Origin: JACQFZ01 sp045810625
Lineage (GTDB): Bacteria > Pseudomonadota > Gammaproteobacteria > Acidiferrobacterales > Sulfurifustaceae
Length of the DNA: 64,000 nucleotides
Direction: 5' to 3'
Assembly (NCBI GenBank): GCA_045810625.1
Contig: JBJMVQ010000044.1
Location: forward strand, 124,001-188,000
Shown: positions 17,901 to 25,227 of the stretch, piece after piece
How the letters are laid out: every line of letters begins with the position of its first letter
Numbering within the stretch: the first letter of the stretch is position 1
Notes under the pieces: generated by a model
Databases searched by the model: none
Told to the model about the DNA's origin: nothing
What the model saw: only the letters and a program-made list of their open reading frames with translations
Made by a program: the position numbers and the translations under genes

Positions 17901-18036
17901 CGTATAGCCGCGCGAGTCGCTCCGACGTTGCGACATCCGGTGTCCCTGCGTCACTCACCGCACGCCGCGCCTCGGCGCTGCGGTCCCTCCCTTCCGTGTC
18001 GGCTTTTGTTTTTTTTCCGTGCGTATTCGAGCCCAT
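14908..18036 (-). CDS. GAF-PAS-PAS-PAS-GGDEF-EAL cyclic-di-GMP signalling protein
   Basis: A 1042-residue protein from ATG 18036; a TTG 33 nt upstream is an alternative. Approximate order: GAF (45-200), three PAS/PAC units (215-335, 340-460, 465-590), GGDEF (600-765) and EAL (780-1030). The PAS linkers repeat RLRESEEKYR, and each of the first two units ends in a GFRG(I/M)LRDVT motif. The cyclase motif is intact (ARLGGDEFVVLL), and so is the phosphodiesterase motif (GVEALIRWDNP), with downstream LEITEGM and DDFGTGYSSL. Both activities are possible, although many such hybrids run mainly one. No membrane segment is visible, so it is cytosolic. It stands alone and is not obviously part of either flanking operon. 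Confidence 0.93.
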   Translation of the reverse strand: MGSNTHGKKTKADTEGRDRSAEARRAVSDAGTPDVATSERLARLYAALSATNEAILRARSPEALYQGVCDAAVYGGKFISASMLIPDPQTHWINLVAGTGSPKELLRLVRASIDETIPEGRGIVATAYRTRAICVCDDVQNDPRTRPWHAAARRAGVVSGAAVPVLCADSVPGILLFNSADANDFDAETVRLLERLAQNIAFALENLEHEASRRQAEQRLRESEEKYRSILDGIEDAYYEVDLQGNLVLCNSAFPHLLGYTVEDVIGGNNRQVQTGAMAAVVYRAFNDVYRSGVAKRSQDWEWIHKDGSRVRVEGSVHLVRNAQGEPIGFRGILRDVTARRQIEERLRESEEKYRTILESIEDAYYEVDTRGNLVFFNSAFSRMLGYAPDELIGLNNRVYQTPDVARDVYKVFNEVYRTGLPAHAHVWRMTRKDGTHVWVEGSVQLVKDGAGRTIGFRGMLRDVTERRQMEQRLRESEARFRALTELSSDWYWEQDAEFRFVRVESRGGDQDWARRALLGKRVWETGFLVETEGGWDAHRAALEAHRPFRDVVMHARRRDGQRQYISVSGEPVFADDGAFCGYRGVTREITKQKLAEERVQYLATHDALTGLPNRVMFSQLLNAAIETARRQSHKCAVLFLDLDRFKIINDTLGHEAGDFLLKEMAVRLRSCLRTGDVVARLGGDEFVVLLTKVADSSAIAGVARKLLSAAMKPISVHEQECRITASVGICVYPRDGTDEHALMKHADVAMYLAKEEGKNNFQFYSRRIKTQSLERLALEASLRRALDANEFSLAFQAKLSFRTGSITGVEALIRWDNPQLGSVSPTQFIPLAEETGLIVAIGRWALRSACAQSVAWQHAGLPPVRLAVNLSARQFADADLLDDIRDALARAGMRPELLELEITEGMVTQNADRAVRLLGAIKSMGVRLAIDDFGTGYSSLAQLKRFPIDTLKIDRSFIREIPRDAEDNAITEAIIAMAKTLRLTVVAEGVETEEQVRFLRAHDCDEMQGYYFARPMSPEEFAEFLRAQAEHVKRIGLATNP

Positions 18037-18198
18037 AGGACTGGCACTACCCACTTTAAAGATAGGCAAGGTTCCGGCCCCGCGGAAGCGCTCCGAATGG
18101 GCGTATGTGGAGGTTTTCTACCGGACGCAAGCTTTCGGTCCCAAAACCAAAGCACGCCCGGAGCGCCTGTCCAATTCCGCGCCCCACATTCGACAAAC

Positions 18199-18223
18199 TT
18201 ACACGGACGGGCCCCTATATAAT
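18199..18223 (+). promoter_or_regulatory. Candidate sigma-70 promoter for the SPOR gene
   Basis: A perfect TATAAT (18218-18223) lies 30 nt before the GTG start of the SPOR-domain gene in an otherwise GC-rich spacer. No good -35 box is found at 17 nt, so it may depend on an activator or be fortuitous. The interval 18037-18252 contains no gene. Confidence 0.35.
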
Positions 18224-18252
18224 GATGCGCGTACATCACCAGGACGCTCGGC

Positions 18253-18756
18253 GTGATCGCGAAGCTCGGTTTTATCCTTATCGTCGCCATTTTCGGCGTA
18301 TTGATGTTCATCGCCGGCGCGATCGCTCCTGATGCAATTCGTCGGCCGCTGCTCGGTATGGTCGGGACGCCGACTTCCGCCAATCCGCAAACGGCCGCGG
18401 CGCCCGCGCCGGCGGTCGCGTCGTCGTCGACTCCGCCGGCCACCGAATCCGACGATCTGCCGTACGATGCGCTGCTGCTCCCCACGCCGCTGCCCGCACA
18501 GGGTCTCTACGCGCTACAACTCGGTTCATACACGGAAGCGGCAAGCGCGGATACGTGGATGGAACGCGTGCGCCACCAAGGATTCCCAGTGAAGAAGTTG
18601 ACGGTGAAGGACCAGAACGGCGCCCGCTGGATCGTCGTGGCCGTCGGCCGTTATGCATCGCCGGATGAAGCGCGTACGGCACGCGCCTCTACCGCGCGCC
18701 GGCTGAACTGGGTGGAGCCGCTCGCCGTGATTCGCCTCCCCGCTGACGCCAAATAG
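18253..18756 (+). CDS. Membrane-anchored SPOR-domain protein
   Basis: A 167-residue protein from GTG 18253 with AGGA 8 nt upstream. A single N-terminal membrane helix (GFILIVAIFGVLMFIAGAI) is followed by an Ala/Pro/Ser-rich periplasmic linker and a C-terminal SPOR fold (residues 88-165: GLYALQLGSYTEAASADTW to WVEPLAVIRLP). SPOR domains bind denuded peptidoglycan glycan strands at division or remodelling sites. It stands between the cyclic-di-GMP protein and the T6SS operon and is transcribed rightwards alone. A link with T6SS cell-wall anchoring is possible but speculative. Confidence 0.8.
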   Translation: MIAKLGFILIVAIFGVLMFIAGAIAPDAIRRPLLGMVGTPTSANPQTAAAPAPAVASSSTPPATESDDLPYDALLLPTPLPAQGLYALQLGSYTEAASADTWMERVRHQGFPVKKLTVKDQNGARWIVVAVGRYASPDEARTARASTARRLNWVEPLAVIRLPADAK

Positions 18757-18760
18757 AACG

Positions 18761-19039
18761 TCAGCCGAATCGTCCCTTGAGCGGGTGCGGCCGGCGCCAG
18801 CCGGCTTGCGTGTAGTTATCGACGAAACAGACCCGGACCTGGCTCGCTCCGAACGAATCGAAATACAACCAAACCGTGGCGTCCTGCTTGTCGCGCGTGA
18901 TGTACCAGAACGCGTCGCCTGACGCCAAACCCCAACTGCTCACCCGGTGCACGCAGAGGTCCGCTTCGCCGGGATCGTCGACGACCGCCACCCGGATATG
19001 GGCCTCGCCGTAATTCGAGCACTGATAGACGCGCGCCAT
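18761..19039 (-). CDS. DUF6150-like small protein
   Basis: A 92-residue protein starting MARVYQCSNYGEAHIRVAVV at ATG 19039; an upstream start would add 11 residues. The remainder includes DLCVHRVSSWGLASGDAFWY, DATVWLYFDSFGASQVRVCF and a final VDNYTQAGWRRPHPLKGRFG. This is the compact pattern of DUF6150 proteins, which have no known function. There is no signal peptide. It is convergent with the SPOR gene, which ends 5 nt away, and so is an independent unit. Confidence 0.65.
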   Translation of the reverse strand: MARVYQCSNYGEAHIRVAVVDDPGEADLCVHRVSSWGLASGDAFWYITRDKQDATVWLYFDSFGASQVRVCFVDNYTQAGWRRPHPLKGRFG

Positions 19040-19230
19040 GCTAAAACGTTTCGCGCATTCTCTCGCCGCCACGCTTGCGCGCTTGGCGAAGGAAGACGAA
19101 CGGAACGCGGACGATATTGGGACACATCGGCCGCCGGCAACCGGAACAACAAGTAACGTTCAGCGCACTTGTTCCCCTCATCACCGCCGGCCATACTCTC
19201 ATTTTCAGAAAACCGACAATACGGATCGTC

Positions 19231-19671
19231 ATGTCTTTACCCTTTCACCTGGGGCTGCGCGCCGACCGACATGTGGTCAGCGTGATCAAGCAGAACGGCC
19301 GCACCCGGGAACAGCTCGGTGTCGCGTATCCGCAGGAGAGCGATCCGCGCCGGCGAATCCTAAAGCAATGGGGCATCGACGATGCGTCGCCGCGCCGCAC
19401 CGATCCCGACACGATCGATCTCCCACTTGCCCGGCGCACACAGACGATTCTCTCCTATCAGCTCAATCCGGCGCTCCGGCGCCAGCTCAACACCGGGATG
19501 GGATCGTTGTCCGGGTCGCGTCGCGATTCGCAATCCGGTCTTCGCGGGCGCACGCATCTCGGCACGAGCCGGCCGCTCATGGCGACTCGGCCGCACGGGT
19601 TTCAATCCATCGACACGCCGTCGCGCGGTGGCGCGTCTTTCGCCTCGGTTCCATCGCCCCGGCGCGGTTGA
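19231..19671 (+). CDS. Hypothetical basic protein
   Basis: A 146-residue protein from ATG 19231, starting MSLPFHLGLRADRHVVSVIK. The third codon positions are strongly G/C, as in the surrounding genes, supporting real coding. The N-terminal 80 residues look folded; the C-terminal half is Arg/Ser/Gly-rich and probably disordered. No domain is recognised and the ribosome site is weak. It converges on the end of the T6SS operon, 107 nt away. The intervening 19672-19778 shows no clear terminator. Confidence 0.45.
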   Translation: MSLPFHLGLRADRHVVSVIKQNGRTREQLGVAYPQESDPRRRILKQWGIDDASPRRTDPDTIDLPLARRTQTILSYQLNPALRRQLNTGMGSLSGSRRDSQSGLRGRTHLGTSRPLMATRPHGFQSIDTPSRGGASFASVPSPRRG

Positions 19672-19778
19672 GCGCCGCTCGTCTCTCGACAACACTCGTC
19701 GTTCAACTCCCTGGCTTTCGTTTGGCGTCACCCTGTGTGCTCCCTTCGAGCAAGTCGTCGCCTCGTCGATCGTCGTCT

Positions 19779-21617
19779 TCAGCGCTTGTCACGATCTTGC
19801 TGCCGAGGTGGCGGGCTCGGTGATCGTCGCGAACGATCTCGATCCTCCCGCCGTGGCGGGCTCGGTGATCGCCGTGAACGATCGCGATCGTCTCGTCGCG
19901 GCGGGGAGCCGGATGATCGTGTCCTTCGCCCACGATCCTCGGCTCCCGGCGGCCGGTAACGGTCATCGCGCGGTGGCCGCGGCGCCGGTGATCGCGGGCG
20001 CCGGTCGCGATCCTCCCGCGGCGGAGGCCGATCACGATCGTCGCGCCCACCGGGCGGCCGTTCGCGCGGCGGCGCGTGATGTCGTAGCGGTTCCCCGAGC
20101 GGCACACCGCGCTCGTGCTCGGTCGCAGGATGCGAGTGCGGCATCGCCACGGGCAACGCGGACCCCGGCGCGCCGCGGCTATACACGCGCGTGTACGTTC
20201 CAGAGACGCCGACGTTCTTTCGTCCCTCGTTTTTCTTTACGGTCAACGTATCGACGTACTCGCGATCCGGCTGTCGGGTCAGGCCGCTTTGTCGTGCGAG
20301 GTCGTCGACATCGACCGCGTCGGGGAACAGACGGCCGGTGCCGCGATTCACGCCGCTCTTGCCGGGTTTGAAATACGGATTGCCCGAGGCACCGAAGTGC
20401 AACTGCCCGCCCTCTTTCAGCTTCGGCGCCTGCGCTTCCATGACGCCGCGCGTCAGTTGTGTATTCGGATCAGGCCGCGTGTCGCTCACGCCGCCACGCC
20501 CGACCGCCATGATGTTCGTCACCGCAATATGGTCGTAGCGCGTCGGCGAAGGCGGACGCGTCGCATCACGGTTATACGTGATGCGCACACCTTCGATGCG
20601 CCGCAACTCTTCGACGTTGCGGCGCGTGCCGGGCATCGCCGCCGCATCGCGCTCGCCCTCGAAGATCCCGACTTGCAGATCGAATCGCGCGCCGCTGCGC
20701 TCCAGCTCGCGCGCATACGCGAGCGGCCGGCTCGCGTCGCCGCTCGCTTCGAACGAAATCCGAACCGGGCTCGACTGCCGCCGCTCGCGTAGCGGGCTCG
20801 CGCTGCGTCTGCGCGCATCTCGCACCGGGCTCAAGCTTTGCTCCCGCGCCCCGCGCGGCCCGCGCGTTGGCGGCTCCGGGCTCGTCGGTCGCCGCCGCAG
20901 GGGTTCCGCGGGTCTATCGTCCGATCCGGGCGCGCGTTCGCTGTGCCCGGAACGACGTGGCTCCGTCGGCGAAAGGATCTCGGATACCGTCGTGGCGCGG
21001 TCGCGCCGGCGCTCGGGCGTCGTTGGGCGGGAATCCCGTGAATGATGCCGCTCGCGCGCTTCTCGATCCTCGCGTCGATCCCGGTCGCTCGACGTATGCG
21101 AGGTATGAGAGCGCATCGGGCTCAAACGCGGGTCGCGCCGCGGCGGCTCGTGGCGTGGCGGTTCGCTACGTGGCGCCTCATAACGCGGTGGACCGGAGCC
21201 TGGCGGACCGTAGTGGTATCCCGGTGGCCCGTAACCGGAGCCTGGCGGACCGTAAATCGGCGGCGCATAGCTCAGCGGTCCGTAGCCTGGCGGGCCGTAG
21301 CCGGGTGGCGCATAAATCGGCGGTCCGTGACGCGGCGGCCCGTGACTCGACGGCGGGTGACGCGGCGGCGCCAGCTCCTGGCGGTCGCGTTTGTGCGGGC
21401 GCGGACTGCGCTCGCGCGTGTCACGATTATCCACGTGCTCGCTACCGCGCTTCCTTGAACCTGACCCCGGACTGCGCTCGCGCGGCGGGCTCGAATAGCG
21501 ACGCGGCGAAAGCTCGCGGCGATCGTCGAGCCGACGGTCGCGCGGATCCGTAGGCGAACGATTCCGGTACGGGCTTCGGCCGCGGTCCGGGGAATTACGC
21601 CGCCCGTCGTCACTCAT
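19779..21617 (-). CDS. SR-protein-like Arg/Ser/Pro-rich protein with a BMT5-like (DUF2431-like) Rossmann domain; candidate T6SS cargo
   Basis: A 612-residue protein from ATG 21617, which overlaps the preceding gene's stop by 4 nt. Residues 1-280 and 505-612 are extremely rich in R, S, P, D and E, with RSP and DRDR runs. A Tyr/Gly/Pro tract (98-146) reads like GPPGYGPP repeats. Between them, residues about 285-480 look like a folded domain: VRISFEASGDASRPLAYARE resembles motif I of BMT5/DUF2431 rRNA uridine methyltransferases (GEGDFS-like). It is followed by TRRNVEELRRIEGVRITYNR, a DAT, then YDHIAVTNIM and LKEGGQLHFGASGNPYF, in the same order as that family. The canonical SAM-binding glycines are altered. 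It is the last gene of the T6SS operon. The domain match is my own reading, not a search result. Confidence 0.7.
   Translation of the reverse strand: MSDDGRRNSPDRGRSPYRNRSPTDPRDRRLDDRRELSPRRYSSPPRERSPGSGSRKRGSEHVDNRDTRERSPRPHKRDRQELAPPRHPPSSHGPPRHGPPIYAPPGYGPPGYGPLSYAPPIYGPPGSGYGPPGYHYGPPGSGPPRYEAPRSEPPRHEPPRRDPRLSPMRSHTSHTSSDRDRREDREARERHHSRDSRPTTPERRRDRATTVSEILSPTEPRRSGHSERAPGSDDRPAEPLRRRPTSPEPPTRGPRGAREQSLSPVRDARRRSASPLRERRQSSPVRISFEASGDASRPLAYARELERSGARFDLQVGIFEGERDAAAMPGTRRNVEELRRIEGVRITYNRDATRPPSPTRYDHIAVTNIMAVGRGGVSDTRPDPNTQLTRGVMEAQAPKLKEGGQLHFGASGNPYFKPGKSGVNRGTGRLFPDAVDVDDLARQSGLTRQPDREYVDTLTVKKNEGRKNVGVSGTYTRVYSRGAPGSALPVAMPHSHPATEHERGVPLGEPLRHHAPPRERPPGGRDDRDRPPPREDRDRRPRSPAPRPPRDDRYRPPGAEDRGRRTRSSGSPPRRDDRDRSRRSPSPPRREDRDRSRRSPSPPPRQQDRDKR
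19809..19898 (-). repeat. Tandem 45-bp repeat in the SR-like gene
   Basis: Two adjacent 45-bp units (19854-19898 and 19809-19853) encode residues 574-588 and 589-603, RRDDRDRSRRSPSPP and RREDRDRSRRSPSPP. They differ by one conservative residue, indicating recent unit duplication in the C-terminal tail. Confidence 0.8.
21186..21326 (-). repeat. Degenerate Gly-Pro-Pro-Tyr repeat tract
   Basis: The stretch encodes residues 98-144 of the SR-like protein, a run of PPGYGPP, APPIYGPP and YGPPGSG units of 5-8 residues. On the DNA this appears as repeating GGCGGxCCGTA blocks. Such tracts form flexible, possibly phase-separating linkers. Confidence 0.75.
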
Positions 21618-23749
21618 GATCGACCCCCCGCTTTCACGGGCTCGGCCGGAAAGACCAGCGGACTGTCGATGCCGGCACAGAGCGCACGCAGACGCTGCGC
21701 CGCGGCACCGGCGCGTCGAGACCGCGCGACGTCGCCGCCGAGCGCGCGCGAGAAAAACAGCAGATCGTCGTCCGGGGCCGCGGCGGCGATCTCGATCGGC
21801 GTGAAGCCGAGACCGGCGAGCGCGCGGCGCGAACGAACATTGTCTGGATATGCCGATGTGTACAGCGCGCACACGCCTTGCGCCTCGGCTTGCCGGAACA
21901 ACAACGCGCCGGCACGCCGGCCGAAACCGCGATTCTGATAGTCGGCTCCGATCCAGAAATAGAAATACGCGGCATCGGTGTGACGGCGGAAACTGACGAC
22001 ACCGACCAATCCCCAGCTCGCGTGCACGACGGCGTACACGGCGCGGCCCGCTTCTCGTTCCTGTGTCCCGATCCACTCGATCGTCTGTTCGAGTGTGGTG
22101 AGCTCGGGTAGACGCGTCATCACGCCGATCTGCGGATCGCGGTACTGGTACCACAAGCTCTCCGCATGTTCGCCGCCGAGGGGCTCGAGTACCAAGTCGT
22201 CATCGCGCGCGATGTCGGCGCGATACCACGAGAGTCCGTTCCAGCGGCGCACGCGTTCGTTCAGTTGCGCCTGCAGTTCCTGCGCCGCCGTGTCGCGCGG
22301 ATCGAGTGCGATGGCGCGCGACAGGCATTCGAGCCCATGCACGGCGCCGCCGCTCGCAGCTTCGCAGTAACCCAGACAGCGTAACGTCGCCGGCTCTTCG
22401 CCGTACATCGCGACCCCGAGCCGGAACGCCTCCTTTGCCAGCCCCCAATGTTCGAGCTGCACGGCCAGCAAACCCGCGTTGAAATGAAACGGATCGCCGT
22501 CGGGCACGGGGAAGTAATTCGACCAAGTGCGCTCCAGCGCGTCGCGCCAGCACAATCGTCCTTCGCGACCGAGTGTGGCGAGCTTCGGCAGCAGCGGGTC
22601 GAGCACGCCGCCGAGCACACGCGGGTCATGACCGCTGAGACGAACGAGTTTCAACAATTGCTCCGGCGACAAATGTTCCGCCGCCGCGCGCGCGGTCTCG
22701 CCCAAGCCGCAGTAATCGTCGGGCCCGAGTTGCGCGACGCGCCCGATGGCCGTCGAAAAGTAATCGTCGTAAACCGCACCGGGGCGCGCGCTCAATGCCA
22801 CGTAAGGCGCAGCGGCGCTCTCGCCTGCGCGGCCCGACCACACTCGCGCGCCTTGCCGTGCCTGGTAGCGTGCGAGCGCGTGGTAGTTGACCGGGAGGAT
22901 CGCGGCGGCGTCTGTTGCCGCGTCCATGCCGCACATCGCGCGAAGCTCCTCCTCGGTGCCGACGGCCTCGTCCACCGCGAGCAGCAAATAGCGGCCGGCG
23001 CTGATTTGATGCAGGCGATCGATACAGCGCATGGCGCCGCTCGGGAGTAGCATCGACGTGCTATCGAGCCGCTCCCGGTACTCGGCGAGCAACGGCGCCC
23101 AGCGCGACGGGAGCCAATCGGCATGCTCGATCGGAGTCCATTCGAAAGCCGCGGGCGAATGATCTGCGGCATCGGCGATCCGGCCTTCGTACATGTGTCC
23201 GTAATGAAAGCCGAAGAGATCGTGCGCGAGATCCGCGTATACGCGATCGGCCACCACGACGAGGGGATTTTCCATCGATACGAAACGCCGGTCGTGACGA
23301 CGCAAAAACCAATCCCCCGCCTCCGCATCCCAGAACGCGGTTTCCAAACATCCGGCGGCGGCATATGGCTGCAGATAGGGATGCGCATCGATGAAGTCGA
23401 GATTTTCGACCGTGGTATCCGCCGCGACATAACGAAAACGCAGACCGCGGCGCCCGAGCTTCGCAAGCAATGCGCGAATGAGCAGATACGTCTGCCGTCC
23501 CTCCCTCGCCTGCAGCTCCAACACGTACAGTGCCTTGTCCGGATCGAGATCACCGCCGGCCAGCGCTGCGTCCCAGTAGTCGACGATCACCTGCGCGTAG
23601 ACTTCTGCCGCTCCCGGCGCGTTCGCGCTCGTCCGCCGCGTAGTGCGCGCACGACCTCGCGCTTCGCTGAAGCGAACGGCGCCTCGCACGGGTTCGACAC
23701 CGATGCGCCGCCCGTCGGCCTGCGCCGTGGTGTCAGCCGCGAACGCCAT
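21614..23749 (-). CDS. Methyltransferase-like / TPR / GNAT multidomain protein of the T6SS operon
   Basis: A 711-residue protein from ATG 23749. Residues about 45-300 resemble a SAM-methyltransferase fold of the kind seen in TPR-methyltransferases: ALYVLELQAREGRQTYLLIR (motif I with degraded glycines), then RYVAADTTVENLDFIDAHP, and MENPLVVVADRVY. Residues about 400-540 are helical and TPR-like (FHFNAGLLAVQLEHWGLAKE; LECLSRAIALDPRDTAAQE). Residues about 550-690 form a GNAT acetyltransferase: LVGVVSFRRHTDAAYFYFWI, then YQNRGFGRRAGALLF for acetyl-CoA, and YTSAYPDNVRSRRALAGLGF. It is translationally coupled (ATGA) to the SR-like gene, so the two products probably act together as a modifying enzyme, chaperone or immunity factor. 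Confidence 0.75.
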   Translation of the reverse strand: MAFAADTTAQADGRRIGVEPVRGAVRFSEARGRARTTRRTSANAPGAAEVYAQVIVDYWDAALAGGDLDPDKALYVLELQAREGRQTYLLIRALLAKLGRRGLRFRYVAADTTVENLDFIDAHPYLQPYAAAGCLETAFWDAEAGDWFLRRHDRRFVSMENPLVVVADRVYADLAHDLFGFHYGHMYEGRIADAADHSPAAFEWTPIEHADWLPSRWAPLLAEYRERLDSTSMLLPSGAMRCIDRLHQISAGRYLLLAVDEAVGTEEELRAMCGMDAATDAAAILPVNYHALARYQARQGARVWSGRAGESAAAPYVALSARPGAVYDDYFSTAIGRVAQLGPDDYCGLGETARAAAEHLSPEQLLKLVRLSGHDPRVLGGVLDPLLPKLATLGREGRLCWRDALERTWSNYFPVPDGDPFHFNAGLLAVQLEHWGLAKEAFRLGVAMYGEEPATLRCLGYCEAASGGAVHGLECLSRAIALDPRDTAAQELQAQLNERVRRWNGLSWYRADIARDDDLVLEPLGGEHAESLWYQYRDPQIGVMTRLPELTTLEQTIEWIGTQEREAGRAVYAVVHASWGLVGVVSFRRHTDAAYFYFWIGADYQNRGFGRRAGALLFRQAEAQGVCALYTSAYPDNVRSRRALAGLGFTPIEIAAAAPDDDLLFFSRALGGDVARSRRAGAAAQRLRALCAGIDSPLVFPAEPVKAGGRS

Positions 23750-23838
23750 CGACAGGTTTAAGACTTCGACACGTCGAGCCGTCGGTCCGGCACGGCTGGA
23801 CGCGTGCCCGCGCGATCTGTGCGGTGCTCTCGGTACCG

Positions 23839-24474
23839 TTATTCATGTTTGGGCGGTTCGTCGCTCGATTTGCTCTGGCTTCTTGCCCGCTGATTGACCT
23901 GTCCCAGTGCTCCGCCGACGCCGATCTTGGTCGGAAGCCCGCCGGGGAAATATTTGGCAGGCGTTACGGCCGACACGACGCGCACGGTGCGCGTCGCCGT
24001 CACTTTGTCCGGCTTCTTGCCGCCGCGCAGTTCCTCCACTTCCCGCTTCGCCCCCACGAACGGACCGACCCCGGGAACGTTCTCGAAGTCGGTATTTTCG
24101 ATGCGCTTCTCCAGCTGTCGCGTCTGCGAACGAGTTTCCGCCGTCGGATCGCGGTAGGTATTGTTCGCCCAGCTCGGCCAGATCTGCGAGGCCGGCGCCG
24201 TATTGCGGCGGCGCTTCACGTCGGGCGGCGGTGTCGGCTTTTCCGACGTCGCCTCTCTGCGTTTCTCCAACTGTTCGAGCACCGCCGGGCTGATGGTGAT
24301 CGACACTTCCGTCGGTTCGCGGCGCGGATATTCGAAGCCGGCAAAAAACCCACCGTCGCGTCTCGGCCCATAAACGAAGCCGATATTCGCGCGCTTGAAT
24401 GCGCCCGACACCGAATCAACGAAGGAGTCGAAGAAGCCTTTGCGTCCCGTATTTTCGCCACCGCTGTCGCTCAT
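23839..24474 (-). CDS. Hypothetical protein in the T6SS accessory segment
   Basis: A 211-residue protein from ATG 24474. It has no signal peptide or membrane helix. It starts MSDSGGENTGRKGFFDSFVD, has a short beta-like core (NIGFVYGPRRDGGFFAGFEY) and a predicted coiled stretch (VLEQLEKRREATSEK). It ends in a Ser/Lys/Glu-rich tail with VSAVTPAKYFPGGLPTKIG before it. No family is recognised. It stands between the metallopeptidase candidate and the GNAT gene in the same orientation, so an effector, immunity or adaptor role is an inference from position only. Confidence 0.6.
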   Translation of the reverse strand: MSDSGGENTGRKGFFDSFVDSVSGAFKRANIGFVYGPRRDGGFFAGFEYPRREPTEVSITISPAVLEQLEKRREATSEKPTPPPDVKRRRNTAPASQIWPSWANNTYRDPTAETRSQTRQLEKRIENTDFENVPGVGPFVGAKREVEELRGGKKPDKVTATRTVRVVSAVTPAKYFPGGLPTKIGVGGALGQVNQRARSQSKSSDEPPKHE

Positions 24475-24584
24475 TCCGGATATCCTCTTTAGTCGCTATC
24501 GTTACTTGAAACAGTCCCGACACATGCCTTGTCATCCATTCCCGCCGCGACACGCTCCGATCCTGCATTGCTTGCCGTGTGTCT

Positions 24585-25199
24585 TTAATCCTTGAAGCGT
24601 TTTGGATCCTTCTTCCGATACGTCCGCGCCGATTTCTTCGGACTTGTATGCGGCATGTTCGGACGGATTCCGAGTTGTTTCGCGACTCTCGCCTGCGCCT
24701 TGAACGCCGAAAGCTCCTTCCGCACAACGCTCATCTTCCCGAAGAACGGATTTTTGAGCCGGTCCAAGGCGTGCTTCACTTCGTGTATCACCATATCCGG
24801 CCGCTTCGGATCGATGAGGTGCACCGTGTGCGTTTGCGGATCGTAGGCGTTGCGGAATGGGCTTTGTTTGATGGTCAGCTCGCGGTGCTGCTTCATCATG
24901 TTCGCCTTCATGACGCGCAAGATGTTTTCCACCGTGTAGCTCGGATGCAAATAGCCGTCCGGCCCGGTTGCTCGCTTCGAGAACTGTATCGCCTTCTCCC
25001 GAAGCTTTGCCTGCTGCGATGTCTCGTGTTTCTCGATCTTGGAAAATATTTTCTCCATGAGCGTGGAATTCTTGCGCGCCGTGACGATGGCCTGCACCGC
25101 TTCGGGCGATATCTGATACGAGATCCATCGCTTCGGTATTACTAGCTTTTGCATTTTGCGGCGTACCAATTCGGTACCTCCGCGCCATAGCAGATTCAT
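24585..25199 (-). CDS. Candidate zinc metallopeptidase toxin (HEVKH), T6SS cargo
   Basis: A 204-residue protein from ATG 25199 behind AGGAGGGTGAACG. The motif DMVIHEVKHALD places His139, Glu140 and His143 in a zincin HExxH. Glu162 in RKELSAFKAQARVAKQLG is well placed as the third zinc ligand, an arrangement common in polymorphic-toxin metallopeptidases. The N-terminal half is basic and helical; the C terminus (SPKKSARTYRKKDPKRFKD) is strongly cationic. There is no signal peptide, as expected for T6SS cargo. It lies 28 nt after tssA in the same operon. No obvious immunity gene is identified; the next gene (23839-24474) is the positional candidate. Confidence 0.7.
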   Translation of the reverse strand: MNLLWRGGTELVRRKMQKLVIPKRWISYQISPEAVQAIVTARKNSTLMEKIFSKIEKHETSQQAKLREKAIQFSKRATGPDGYLHPSYTVENILRVMKANMMKQHRELTIKQSPFRNAYDPQTHTVHLIDPKRPDMVIHEVKHALDRLKNPFFGKMSVVRKELSAFKAQARVAKQLGIRPNMPHTSPKKSARTYRKKDPKRFKD

Positions 25200-25227
25200 C
25201 GTTCACCCTCCTACCGTCGTGCTGGGA

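Noticed and set aside
19809..19898. CRISPR-like repeats
   Set aside because: Direct 45-bp units without spacers, coding in frame for an Arg/Ser/Pro tail.
19382..20371. Plus-strand frame opposite the SR-like gene
   Set aside because: Considered because SR-like composition can come from reading the wrong strand. However, the minus frame has a coupled ATGA start, a conserved-looking core and in-frame 45-bp repeats; the plus frame has none.
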